Below are positions 14,261-21,302 of a stretch of DNA of 25,801 bases, one piece after another. The notes under the pieces are model-generated. The model saw nothing but the letters and a program-made list of their open reading frames with translations. It was not told the origin of the DNA and searched no databases. The stretch lies in IMG/VR virus record IMGVR_UViG_3300023170_002041, positions 1-25,801 of that record; one strand, written 5' to 3'. The translations under genes were made by a program, and so were the position numbers. Source of the DNA: a virus. The first letter of the stretch is position 1. Each line of letters begins with the position of its first letter.

Positions 14261-14817
14261 TGTCCGACATTCTCCCAGGGATAAACTAACCAAACATCTT
14301 CTTCTGACTTGTTTACTTCATGCACACTGTAGTCTACAGTGCCGTCAAACTCGCTTGATAAGTTATCTGTAATAGTAGCAAAGCGAACGTTCTTGTGCCA
14401 TACGCTATCCCAAGTACTTTCTTTTGGTAGACAACTGCTTTGCCAATCCTTTTTTATCCAGTTAAATGTAGCACCAGTATCGTTAATATCATCTACAATA
14501 AGAATGTTTTTGCGTTTGCTTAGGTCCCAACGAGTTTTATAAATTTCACGATCTTCTTCGTTTACATAACCAAAAGCATCTTCGCTCATCCAACAGTTAC
14601 TTTCGCAACCGTTGTCATCTCCGTTATCACGTAAACTAATCTTTAGTGCTTCTCCACGCACATTTAACATATTAGATAAAATAGTTGCAGGAACATTGCC
14701 GCCTCGTGTAATACCTACAATGTAGTCAGGCTTCCAATTGTCATTATACATTTGCAGTGCAATGTTTAGGCAAGCACGTTCTATGTCCTGCCACGAATAG
14801 TAATGTTTCTTAATCAT
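14257..14817 (-). CDS. Phosphoribosyltransferase-family protein
   Basis: A 186-residue type I phosphoribosyltransferase. The PRPP-binding signature is ILIVDDINDTGAT (105-117) and the pyrophosphate loop is TRGGN (37-41). An insertion of about 45 residues between them includes two cysteines (CESNC). The family interconverts nucleobases and nucleotides (hypoxanthine/xanthine/guanine type), or acts as a regulator. In a phage with a deazaguanine pathway it could handle an unusual purine, but that is inference. The ATG at 14817 forms an ATGA overlap with the upstream stop, and AATG/GTGA overlaps lead on to the glycosylase gene. Confidence 0.85.
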   Translation of the reverse strand: MIKKHYYSWQDIERACLNIALQMYNDNWKPDYIVGITRGGNVPATILSNMLNVRGEALKISLRDNGDDNGCESNCWMSEDAFGYVNEEDREIYKTRWDLSKRKNILIVDDINDTGATFNWIKKDWQSSCLPKESTWDSVWHKNVRFATITDNLSSEFDGTVDYSVHEVNKSEEDVWLVYPWENVGQ

Positions 14818-15044
14818 TTCAATGCCTCAAAGGTTTTGTATTTTTCAAGTTGTTCTTCGTAAGCATCCTTTAGTTCTTTTAGTTTAGGATACTTTGCTTC
14901 CATATCTACATCACGCTTTAATAATAACAGAGAATCACGCATTTCGTCAAGTTCTTTTAGTATGTCTCTACCTTGTACAATAGCCCGACCCTCTACAGTA
15001 AGAGAGTGTTCTACAGGAAATATGCTTTCAATATGATCACGCAT
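14814..15044 (-). CDS. Small helical hypothetical protein
   Basis: A 76-residue charged protein predicted to be mainly coiled coil (ILKELDEMRDSLLLLKRDVD). The start is the ATG at 15044 with GGAG nine bases upstream in the end of the cupin gene; the longer open frame upstream lies under the cupin gene and is not protein-like. It overlaps the cupin gene by 8 bases and the phosphoribosyltransferase gene by 4. Function unknown. Confidence 0.62.
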   Translation of the reverse strand: MRDHIESIFPVEHSLTVEGRAIVQGRDILKELDEMRDSLLLLKRDVDMEAKYPKLKELKDAYEEQLEKYKTFEALK

Positions 15045-15486
15045 CGTCTTTGGCTCCGCGGGCAAGGTACTGCTCGTTATGGATCCATTCTCCGTCTTTG
15101 AGGAATCCCCATTCAGTGGCTTTCTTGCCCATGAAGAAAAGACTCCAGCAAGGGATTTCATTACCATGTTCATCTCTTTCTAATTCTAAATAGTGCAAGT
15201 CACTGGCTTTGCGATAACGGAAGTGACCAGGTCCTCTCCAGTAGCGTCCTTGAGGAGTATTCTCCCAGTAGCCACCTTTTAGGATAAGTGTAGCATATGA
15301 CCAAGGATGATCGTGCAGTGTGGGCTCATCACTTAGCAATACTTTGTGTAGTGTGATGTTAAACGGAAAACGCTTTCTATCTTTGAGAAAAACGTAATAA
15401 CGGACTAGATAAGGAACATCGCTATCACGCTCTGTGATAACACGTCTACGTCCTAGTTTGTCCATAATCTTAGAAAGGAATGTCAT
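15037..15486 (-). CDS. Cupin-like metal-binding protein
   Basis: A 149-residue protein whose middle has the cupin metal pattern: H58-x-H60 (TLHDHPWSYATLILKGG), Glu75 in GYWE, and H98 in SDLHYLEL. Cupins of this size are dioxygenases, isomerases or sugar-nucleotide enzymes. The start chosen is the ATG at 15486, with GGAGAG seven bases before it; a TTG six bases further up is less likely. The N-terminus is basic (MDKLGRRRVITERD). It lies between a small acidic protein and a helical protein in an overlapping chain that continues to the glycosyltransferase, so action on a sugar or nucleotide is possible. Confidence 0.7.
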   Translation of the reverse strand: MTFLSKIMDKLGRRRVITERDSDVPYLVRYYVFLKDRKRFPFNITLHKVLLSDEPTLHDHPWSYATLILKGGYWENTPQGRYWRGPGHFRYRKASDLHYLELERDEHGNEIPCWSLFFMGKKATEWGFLKDGEWIHNEQYLARGAKDDA

Positions 15487-15784
15487 CGTCAATCTCTCCT
15501 GCCTTTATCTTTCCTTCATAATCTTGTTGCACCATATCGTACACTGATTTAAAATTACGCCAAACCTTTTCTAATGCTGGATATTGTTTACACATTTTTT
15601 CAACTTCACTAGGCCAAATACCATCTTCACCTGTTAAGTTCCAAGTATGGCTATCATAACTTACTTCTGATGTATTAATTGTAAATGTACCGTCGTTAAG
15701 ATATGAAGTATCGATTGTAATATCTTCACCGCTTACATAATCATCTATATTAATAGTAATTGTATCAGTTTTTGATTGCGTCAT
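15470..15784 (-). CDS. Small acidic hypothetical protein
   Basis: A 104-residue, strongly acidic protein (ITINIDDYVSGEDITIDTSY). The first half is beta-rich with repeated T/D/I strands, and the second half is a conserved helical part (MCKQYPALEKVWRNFKSVYD) that I recall from cyanophage proteins. The ATG at 15784 (MTQSKTDT) is preferred over the frame start at 15799, as GGAG lies nine bases upstream. It overlaps both neighbours by about 20 bases. No known function. Confidence 0.68.
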   Translation of the reverse strand: MTQSKTDTITINIDDYVSGEDITIDTSYLNDGTFTINTSEVSYDSHTWNLTGEDGIWPSEVEKMCKQYPALEKVWRNFKSVYDMVQQDYEGKIKAGEIDDDIPF

Positions 15785-16826
15785 ACAGTGCCGCTCCACT
15801 AAAAAATTCTTTGCTTAGTTTAGTTCTTTGTTTTTCTAAACTGACGAGATAGTCATTATAGTTTTCCATGTAGTCGCGAATCTTAGCAACAAGTTCGCCA
15901 CGATACTTAATATATGAACCCCAGTCTTCAGTCCATTTGCTAGGATACTTAAACTCTGGTAATGCCATTTCTGTATAGCTCAGTCTATCTGGCACCATAG
16001 GAATAGCATCTACAAGTGCGCCTTCGTACCAACTAATGCCTAGTGTTTCTTGTAAATTAGCTGAGAACACCATCTTTGCTTCACCTAGCAAGTTATGATA
16101 TTCGTTCTTTGTAAGCGAACGCTCTTGACAAACTACAAACTCATATTCAGAGAGATGATGAGATAAATCACGGAAGATTTCAACTTGTTTTTCAGGAGCA
16201 ATACGATGCGGAAACAAGATAAGGTTACGCTTGTCCATGCCACTGTAAGTAACAAGCGATTCTTTCAAATACTCCATAGGCCATCCTACACGTTTTATAC
16301 TATCGTCTGCCCATACTTCGCTATAGTCAGGTACAAATACGTCTTTAAACATATCAATATGAAAGTCTGTAGCAAAGAAGTTATCATCGTAACATTGGAA
16401 CATTGACATTTCTGCATGACGTACCCAACGAGCATCGCCTATTAGTCGTCCAAGAAAGTCTTGAGGATCATAGCTGCCAGCATGCCAGAGACCGCCGACA
16501 TTAATATCTGTGCCAAGAAGGCTAGCCATGTATCGTAACTGAATAACGGTAGGGTTCCAAGCATCAGTGTAAAGGAAATAGTCCCCACTATTAATTTTGC
16601 CGTCGCAGAAGAGTCGACCAATCTGCTCAAGCTGATTAGACTTGTAAACATTTGTACCTCCAAAATTGAGAAACGCCCCAGGTGTTGTAGCCTGCGGCGC
16701 CTCTCCTCCACTTATTACAACAACTTTTTCATTCGTAGCTCGTTGCAGTTGACGCGGAAGGTGTTCTTTCCACTGCTTTGTATAGCGTGTGTCAACTGCT
16801 TCAATGTCTACGATGTAAATAGTCAT
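15765..16826 (-). CDS. GT-B glycosyltransferase (GT4-like)
   Basis: A 353-residue retaining-type glycosyltransferase. The C-terminal nucleotide-sugar domain has FPHRIAPEKQVEIF (205-218) and an exact E-x7-E motif, E260 to E268 (ETLGISWYE), followed by IPMVPDRLSYTEM. The N-terminal acceptor domain is divergent. The acceptor cannot be read from the sequence. DNA bases, virion proteins or a host glycan are all possible, and the surrounding deazaguanine genes make a modified base an attractive guess. The ATG at 16826 has GGAG upstream and touches the preceding stop (TAATG). Nucleotide-sugar genes at 20517-23087 could supply its donor. Confidence 0.85.
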   Translation of the reverse strand: MTIYIVDIEAVDTRYTKQWKEHLPRQLQRATNEKVVVISGGEAPQATTPGAFLNFGGTNVYKSNQLEQIGRLFCDGKINSGDYFLYTDAWNPTVIQLRYMASLLGTDINVGGLWHAGSYDPQDFLGRLIGDARWVRHAEMSMFQCYDDNFFATDFHIDMFKDVFVPDYSEVWADDSIKRVGWPMEYLKESLVTYSGMDKRNLILFPHRIAPEKQVEIFRDLSHHLSEYEFVVCQERSLTKNEYHNLLGEAKMVFSANLQETLGISWYEGALVDAIPMVPDRLSYTEMALPEFKYPSKWTEDWGSYIKYRGELVAKIRDYMENYNDYLVSLEKQRTKLSKEFFSGAALYDAIKN

Positions 16827-17038
16827 TAATTTCTCCGATTATTAAATTTGCGTCCTGCATTGCGAGCTTTTGCTCGCATCCATCCTTGCCATTTTTGATA
16901 GGCTTCCCAATTAGGGTCGTCCTTGTTATACAAAGCTTTTTCATCAAAAACTTTGCCTTCGAAGCGACAATAGTCGCGATACTTATCTAAGTCGTTAAAC
17001 ACTTTAGTATATGCTTCACGATTAAATTCGATTGCCAT
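16826..17038 (-). CDS. Small basic hypothetical protein
   Basis: A 70-residue protein with a charged helical N-terminus (MAIEFNREAYTKVFNDLDKY), an aromatic middle (WEAYQKWQGWMRAK) and a basic tail (RNAGRKFNNRRN). The basic C-terminus suggests nucleic-acid contact, no more. AAGGAAG precedes the ATG at 17038. It shares one base with the glycosyltransferase start. I recall similar small proteins in marine T4-like phages. Confidence 0.65.
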   Translation of the reverse strand: MAIEFNREAYTKVFNDLDKYRDYCRFEGKVFDEKALYNKDDPNWEAYQKWQGWMRAKARNAGRKFNNRRN

Positions 17039-17059
17039 TTTATTCTTCCTTTAATAGCA

Positions 17060-17524
17060 TTAATTTGGTTTAGGATAAAAGATTGAACAGCCATTTTCAT
17101 TATCTTCAGCTACGCTGATCTCTACAAAGCGGCCGGGATACTTTGCAGAAATTTCATTGTACAAGTCATCTGCGATCATCTCACAGCTCTTGTGATTTAA
17201 CTCTAGTACGCCTTCAACGTCATAGAGTCGTTGCATCCAGCGTTTAAACTGAATGAACTCAATATCGCGATCGTTATGAAATACTTCAATACGAACACGA
17301 AAGTGAAAGATATGGCGATGTGGAATACCAAGGAATGATACATCATCCCAATCGCCTGTTGCTAGTGCAGGGTCTTTGTCAGCACCTGGATACATATGTA
17401 CACCTTCTTTTGCAAAGGTAACCCAAATACTGCGTTCTGCTTTACGCATTACATTGTCTTGCGCCATTTTAAAATCTTCTTCTCTCATTCTACGTGCCAT
17501 ATAATCGTGGTAGCGTTCTTGCAT
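17060..17524 (-). CDS. queD: Divergent QueD/6-pyruvoyl-tetrahydropterin synthase-like protein
   Basis: Up to 154 residues with the layout of the 6-PTPS/QueD family. A first His (H43 in GVHMYPG), the HxH pair H69/H71 (GIPHRHIFHF) and a C-terminal Glu (E140 in AEDNENG) correspond to zinc and active-site positions. The catalytic Cys that normally stands just before HxH is absent (SFLGIPHRH), and the D-H pair is altered (LELNHKSCEMIA). Activity is therefore uncertain. In the preQ0 pathway QueD makes 6-carboxytetrahydropterin from the FolE product. The ATG at 17524 would be almost leaderless given the promoter at 17534-17562; the ATG at 17467, with AGAAGAAGA upstream, is an alternative and loses only a charged leader. 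Confidence 0.7.
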   Translation of the reverse strand: MQERYHDYMARRMREEDFKMAQDNVMRKAERSIWVTFAKEGVHMYPGADKDPALATGDWDDVSFLGIPHRHIFHFRVRIEVFHNDRDIEFIQFKRWMQRLYDVEGVLELNHKSCEMIADDLYNEISAKYPGRFVEISVAEDNENGCSIFYPKPN

Positions 17525-17533
17525 TGTCTTTAT

Positions 17534-17562
17534 AGTATACTTTCATTCTATAACTTTGTCAA
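17534..17562 (-). promoter_or_regulatory. Sigma70-type promoter for the QueD-like gene
   Basis: On the minus strand TTGACA (17557-17562), 17 bases, then TATACT (17534-17539). The -35 and spacer lie inside the last codons of the 177-residue protein gene. The start site would fall within a few bases of the ATG at 17524. Confidence 0.75.
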
Positions 17563-18076
17563 GGCCATATTTCGTCCAATCCGTAAATTTATTACGGTCC
17601 ATTAGATCATGTAGGCTGTGACACCAAACACCTGGATTGGTTGCGTTAAAATCCTTATCATCCAATTTAATCATGGTGTTATAATTATACTGTTTGATGT
17701 AAGGAAGGGGAATACGAATCTGCGGAATAAAATTATCGCACTCAATCATACGACTTTCAAGCAGTGCTTCCGCATGACTGTAAGGAAGATCTAAACTACA
17801 AAGAATTCCCTTGTCAAGGAATGTCATAACCAGTTCTTCCCATTCGTCCCATGCATCTGCATCTTTTGGAAAGTTTACTCCTGGGTTGAAACTGTGATTA
17901 GCACCAAAGAAGATATGTTCACACTCTTCGTCAATAAAATGTTTTTCAATTAGATAGACGTCTTGTACACCAGTTACAAATAAAGTTTTCTTTCCAATAG
18001 CAGGAGTCTTTTCAACTTCTACACCTGTAAAGAAGATAATATCTTCTGCTACACCTGTTTCGTAATCTCGTTTCAT
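17543..18076 (-). CDS. Conserved phage protein of unknown function in the deazaguanine region
   Basis: A 177-residue protein with a soluble alpha/beta look: AEDIIFFTGVEVEKTP (10-25), KTLFVTGVQDVYLIEKHF (30-47), HIFFGANHSFNPG (54-66), and a conserved end ATNPGVWCHSLHDLMDR (144-160). I recall homologues in cyanophages without function. It lacks the SGGxDS and CxxC motifs of QueC, so it is not a QueC. It lies between the QueD-like and DpdA-like genes, linked by ATGA overlap to a small upstream gene, and may have its own promoter (18175-18203). Position alone suggests a part in the same pathway. Confidence 0.72.
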   Translation of the reverse strand: MKRDYETGVAEDIIFFTGVEVEKTPAIGKKTLFVTGVQDVYLIEKHFIDEECEHIFFGANHSFNPGVNFPKDADAWDEWEELVMTFLDKGILCSLDLPYSHAEALLESRMIECDNFIPQIRIPLPYIKQYNYNTMIKLDDKDFNATNPGVWCHSLHDLMDRNKFTDWTKYGLDKVIE

Positions 18077-18276
18077 CCTAGTGCCTTTAGTTCTGTTTCA
18101 AGTCTGTGAATTTCATCTTTAAGCCAAAGTTTTTGGGTTTTTTTACGGTTAATTGCACCGTCGTCTTCCCATTTATTATACATGTCTTTTATCTCGTCGT
18201 CAAGCTTTCTATGACGTTTATATAACTCTTGTAGATAATTTGCAATTTTATTGTGCTTCTCCGTGAAGTTGCTCAT
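18073..18276 (-). CDS. Small coiled-coil hypothetical protein
   Basis: A 67-residue, highly charged helical protein (YLQELYKRHRKLDDEIKDMY), probably a short coiled coil. The ATG at 18276 is preceded by GAGGA seven bases upstream, inside the 3' end of the DpdA-like gene (29-base overlap); the frame start at 18282 is a TTG. It ends in a 4-base overlap with the 177-residue protein gene and its coding sequence contains a promoter candidate. Function unknown. Confidence 0.62.
   Translation of the reverse strand: MSNFTEKHNKIANYLQELYKRHRKLDDEIKDMYNKWEDDGAINRKKTQKLWLKDEIHRLETELKALG
18175..18203 (-). promoter_or_regulatory. Candidate sigma70 promoter inside the 67-residue gene
   Basis: On the minus strand TTGACG (18198-18203), 17 bases, then a perfect TATAAT (18175-18180). 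It lies within coding sequence and would drive the 177-residue protein and the genes after it. The near-perfect match and spacing equal those of the other promoters here. Confidence 0.5.
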
Positions 18277-19792
18277 CTTCAAGTTCCTCTAATTTAGTTT
18301 CATCAAGCTCGTTTTCATCGACAGTATCACTTTCATCGACTTCAAATAAATTATCAAAAAATGTGCTTGCATTTACAGTCTTTTTACCAACTGCACCCCT
18401 AGTACCAGGAATAGCCATCCAAAAACGGCTATGCTCGTCGACAAGTGCTAGTGCCTTGTCTTTGTCGTCTGTTGCAAATATTTCTTCCACAACATCTCTA
18501 AAAAATACCCTGTCAAATTGCTCTTGAACAAGCATGCGCGGAACGCATCCATTGTCGTATTGTCTGTTTGCTTCTTGTACTGCATTAATGTGACTCCATA
18601 CATTATGACCCATTTGGATAGCGTAGGAAAAACTATCCCAAGACGTTTTGCCCTCTTTACCTATTTTGTTTAGGTCTCCTGGAGCATACGTACAAACGTC
18701 TGATACTTTGAGTTCGGCAGTAATGGGACTGTCTTCAAAGTTTTTAAATATCCCATCTGATATAACAGCATCTCTAAACAAGCGTTGATCTGTAGCATAT
18801 TTCTTATTGTCAACTGACGGCACCATACGATACGTCCATTTGCTTCGGTCTTCAGTCTCATTCTGAATGTAGATTTGTCCATTCGCGGTTGCCAAGAAAG
18901 GACTAGCACAGTCAAAAGTAATAGTATAGTTTTCATTATGATGTTTCCGTACTGCTCGTTGAATATCAGTTAGTAGTGTAGCCCACTCTAGTTTGCTTGT
19001 ACCTAGGAAGTGCATAAAGTCTTGCACACCTTTTTCAAGTAAACCGTCATAGCGTAGTGCAATCAATCTTTTAAGTACAAGATGTACATCGCACATATTC
19101 TGACCACCCATTGACCACCCATTAAAATGTTCATTTGGATATTGTTTAGGATCACTGTACTTCTTCATACGCTGATACCAATCTTCTGCGTCAGCGTGAT
19201 TTTCACCTTGTAGAACGTTTAAAAATTTACAGTTGCCGTTGCGGTTACGAATAAACCAATCGTTGTTAATGTAAGTACCTTGTACTGCTTCCATGTAACT
19301 AGTGATACCAGTTGCTTTTTGTCCTGCAGGCGAACGTGCTACCCACGCAGGAATATCAAGGATCATACCATAGTCCATATAAGCATCCATCCACGTAAGC
19401 ACCTGCTCACGTTTCTTTTGTGCTTTTGGACAGCTAGGATCTTTCCAATCACCTTCCCAAACGCCTTTACCAATCTGGAAGCCGCCTGAGTCGCCTAGTA
19501 TCCAACTGTTGTTACGATCTCTGTTACGCACCATATCTTCTTTTGGAGCATGCTTGTTTACATCAAGATCGGCATGACCTGCAGAGTAAAGTGTCCAGTG
19601 ATAATTAAACAATCCATCCTGCTTATTTAGGTAGTTAAGACTTTCAACACCATTTGTAAAATTTGAAGGAATACGTGCAGGATCTACATAGTTATCAAAA
19701 CGTTGTTTACCTACGTAAGTGGCATAAAAGCCACTTAACGCAGGAAGAAAAACAGCATAATCTTTTTGTGTTGCAGTTAAGTCTCTATTCAT
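18248..19792 (-). CDS. dpdA: DpdA-like DNA/tRNA-guanine transglycosylase family protein
   Basis: A 514-residue member of the TGT superfamily. Hallmarks in order: ILGDSGGFQIG (98-108, catalytic/base-binding Asp101), NVLQGENHADAEDW (192-205), FNGWSMGG (223-230), HFLGTSKLEWATLL (261-274), and ITFDCASPF (291-299), with Asp294 at the TGT nucleophile position. The CxCxxC zinc site of bacterial TGT is not seen. The C-terminus is a long acidic tail (VDESDTVDENELDETKLEEL). Phage DpdA enzymes swap guanine for a 7-deazaguanine in DNA, and FolE, QueE and a QueD-like gene are nearby, so DNA rather than tRNA is the likely target (inference). The ATG at 19792 overlaps the clamp stop by one base, so it is expressed with replication genes. 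Confidence 0.8.
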   Translation of the reverse strand: MNRDLTATQKDYAVFLPALSGFYATYVGKQRFDNYVDPARIPSNFTNGVESLNYLNKQDGLFNYHWTLYSAGHADLDVNKHAPKEDMVRNRDRNNSWILGDSGGFQIGKGVWEGDWKDPSCPKAQKKREQVLTWMDAYMDYGMILDIPAWVARSPAGQKATGITSYMEAVQGTYINNDWFIRNRNGNCKFLNVLQGENHADAEDWYQRMKKYSDPKQYPNEHFNGWSMGGQNMCDVHLVLKRLIALRYDGLLEKGVQDFMHFLGTSKLEWATLLTDIQRAVRKHHNENYTITFDCASPFLATANGQIYIQNETEDRSKWTYRMVPSVDNKKYATDQRLFRDAVISDGIFKNFEDSPITAELKVSDVCTYAPGDLNKIGKEGKTSWDSFSYAIQMGHNVWSHINAVQEANRQYDNGCVPRMLVQEQFDRVFFRDVVEEIFATDDKDKALALVDEHSRFWMAIPGTRGAVGKKTVNASTFFDNLFEVDESDTVDENELDETKLEELEDEQLHGEAQ

Positions 19793-20520
19793 TACTTACT
19801 CTGAGCTGGAAGAATATAAGCGTATTTTGCCATACCCGAATCTACTGAAATTTGCATTGCACCTTGATCTGAAATACTCATAGTTAAATCACCATCTAGA
19901 TTTAAGATACTTTGTACTTGTGCTACTGGCCAACTCCAGGTGTGTTGTAAACTTCCCTCAACACCGTGTTGAAAAATAAACTCGCCTGCGTGTGTGCTTG
20001 CATCACCAAAGCTAAACACTAGATTGCCATCTTCTGTTTTTACTTTGAAAACAGTTTCTTCTGAATGTGCTGCACTTTGTAATTTCATACGTGCAATAGA
20101 TGCTACGCTTGGTGTAAAACTTACATTCCAATTTGCACCTTTGAACTTAACAGTTTTAAGTTTTTCCTCAATGATTGCTTTGTTCATAAAGCGATAATCA
20201 TTCTGAAAATCACCTGCGGCATTTTCAAAGTGAATGTGTGTCGGAACTGTTTCACCATTACGTTCTGCTTCGACAACTTCAATCTTTGCGTCCTTTTGGT
20301 ACTCAGGATTTTTTAAATGCAAATTTAGTTTGTCTAAGTTAGGCATACCAAATGTGCCTTTAAACTCTTGTATTGATGAGTGTGTTTGTGCTGATAAAAT
20401 AACAGAACGATCTTCTGCCATTGAGTCAATTTGTGTGCCTTCTTCGTTGCTAACTTTAACCAAACTAAGAAATCCTAGTGAGTGTGTATGTGCAACAATA
20501 TCTTGTAAAATGTCTTTCAT
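19792..20520 (-). CDS. 45: DNA polymerase sliding clamp (gp45-like)
   Basis: A 242-residue protein matching the sliding clamps I recall from marine T4-like phages. Its regions are DILQDIVAHTHSLGFLSLVK (3-22), ESMAEDR-like SMAEDRSVILSA (33-44), VKFKGANWNVSFTP near 144-157, and the end AMQISVDSGMAKYAYILPAQ. Length is close to T4 gp45 (228). Clamps form a ring that tethers gp43 polymerase and also activates late transcription in T4. The ATG at 20520 overlaps the epimerase stop (ATGA), and a perfect-consensus promoter lies just upstream. The polymerase gene is 2.8 kb further right on the same strand. The identification rests on recalled similarity, not on a catalytic motif. Confidence 0.83.
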   Translation of the reverse strand: MKDILQDIVAHTHSLGFLSLVKVSNEEGTQIDSMAEDRSVILSAQTHSSIQEFKGTFGMPNLDKLNLHLKNPEYQKDAKIEVVEAERNGETVPTHIHFENAAGDFQNDYRFMNKAIIEEKLKTVKFKGANWNVSFTPSVASIARMKLQSAAHSEETVFKVKTEDGNLVFSFGDASTHAGEFIFQHGVEGSLQHTWSWPVAQVQSILNLDGDLTMSISDQGAMQISVDSGMAKYAYILPAQSK

Positions 20521-21302
20521 GTGACTGTTTCTCCATTGAATAAAGTTATTATATTGTCTAAGCCTTTGTTTGTCAAGAACTTTTCTACTGTATATTTAGG
20601 TTTAAAGCCTAGTGCCTTCATTTTTTCTGTATTAGCGCAAGTCCATTCTCGCTCTCCTGGGGTATTTAGACGCACCGGCAAATCAGGTGCTAAGTCTTGG
20701 ATCCTAACAGGATGCCCCGTACCAATATCAACCACTCCGTTTACATGTGTTTTTCTAATTAGTATTTCGATTGCATCTAGAACATCTTCAATATGTATAA
20801 AATCTCTATAATGTCTGGTAACATATTCTAATTTACCATTTTTTAATTTATTAAAGAACATGTTTTCTCTAGGACAATTATCGGAATACACTGTATGAAA
20901 ACGCATACCTAGTGTATTTGGATAACGCTCCCCTAGTTCTTCAAGTATGTATTTACTAGCCGCATAAGGGTTCAAATCGGGCTCGTATGCGCTCGAACTG
21001 CTCGCATACAGTATACGTGTATCAGGATAGCGTTCAAACAGTCTGCGGCTTGCTTCTACATTGTTAAACCAGTACCCTGCAGGATCTTTTAAACTTTCAC
21101 GTACACCACTTTTACCTGCTAGATGTATAATTAGATCAAACTCTTCTTTTAAATCACATGTGAGCAAGTCTTGTGTTTGGTTTAGCTTATCTCTATCCCA
21201 ACCGTCAATTAAGTCAATACCTATTACTTGATTGTTCTTTTTTAATCTTTTTAGTAATGCAGAGCCTATAAAGCCTCTATGTCCTGTTAGTAAAATCTTC
21301 AA
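20517..21302 (-). CDS. NAD-dependent epimerase/dehydratase (extended SDR), TTG start likely
   Basis: A 261-residue extended short-chain dehydrogenase/reductase. The nucleotide-binding GHRGFIG is at 7-13, SSSSAYEPDLNPY leads to the catalytic Y113-x3-K117, and DFIHIEDVLDAI follows, as in UDP-sugar epimerases and dehydratases. It is shorter than the typical 300-340 residues. The start chosen is TTG at 21302, which forms a 4-base TTGA overlap with the phosphomannomutase-like stop, has AAGGA nine bases upstream, and places the first strand at the N-terminus (KILLTG). An ATG at 21329 is possible but has no ribosome site. With the neighbouring sugar genes it probably makes a modified nucleotide sugar. 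Confidence 0.83.
   Translation of the reverse strand: MKILLTGHRGFIGSALLKRLKKNNQVIGIDLIDGWDRDKLNQTQDLLTCDLKEEFDLIIHLAGKSGVRESLKDPAGYWFNNVEASRRLFERYPDTRILYASSSSAYEPDLNPYAASKYILEELGERYPNTLGMRFHTVYSDNCPRENMFFNKLKNGKLEYVTRHYRDFIHIEDVLDAIEILIRKTHVNGVVDIGTGHPVRIQDLAPDLPVRLNTPGEREWTCANTEKMKALGFKPKYTVEKFLTNKGLDNIITLFNGETVT
20548..20576 (-). promoter_or_regulatory. Perfect-consensus sigma70 promoter for the clamp gene
   Basis: On the minus strand TTGACA (20571-20576), 17 bases, then TATAAT (20548-20553), wholly inside the last codons of the epimerase gene. The start site would lie about 20 bases before the clamp ATG, with GGAG upstream of it. Transcription would also reach dpdA. Confidence 0.8.

Noticed and set aside
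17812-17817. TTGACA on the minus strand inside the 177-residue gene
   Set aside because: At 17-base spacing the hexamer is TTAGAT, too far from TATAAT, and no start codon follows nearby.
19101-19122. An 11-base tandem repeat in the DpdA-like gene
   Set aside because: It reads straight through the expected GWSMGG-Q motif in frame, so it is explained by the protein sequence and not a separate element.
11613-20520. Search for a QueC (SGGxDS and zinc CxxC motifs) to complete the preQ0 pathway
   Set aside because: No protein in the window shows these motifs. The HIT, phosphoribosyltransferase and 177-residue proteins were considered and do not fit.
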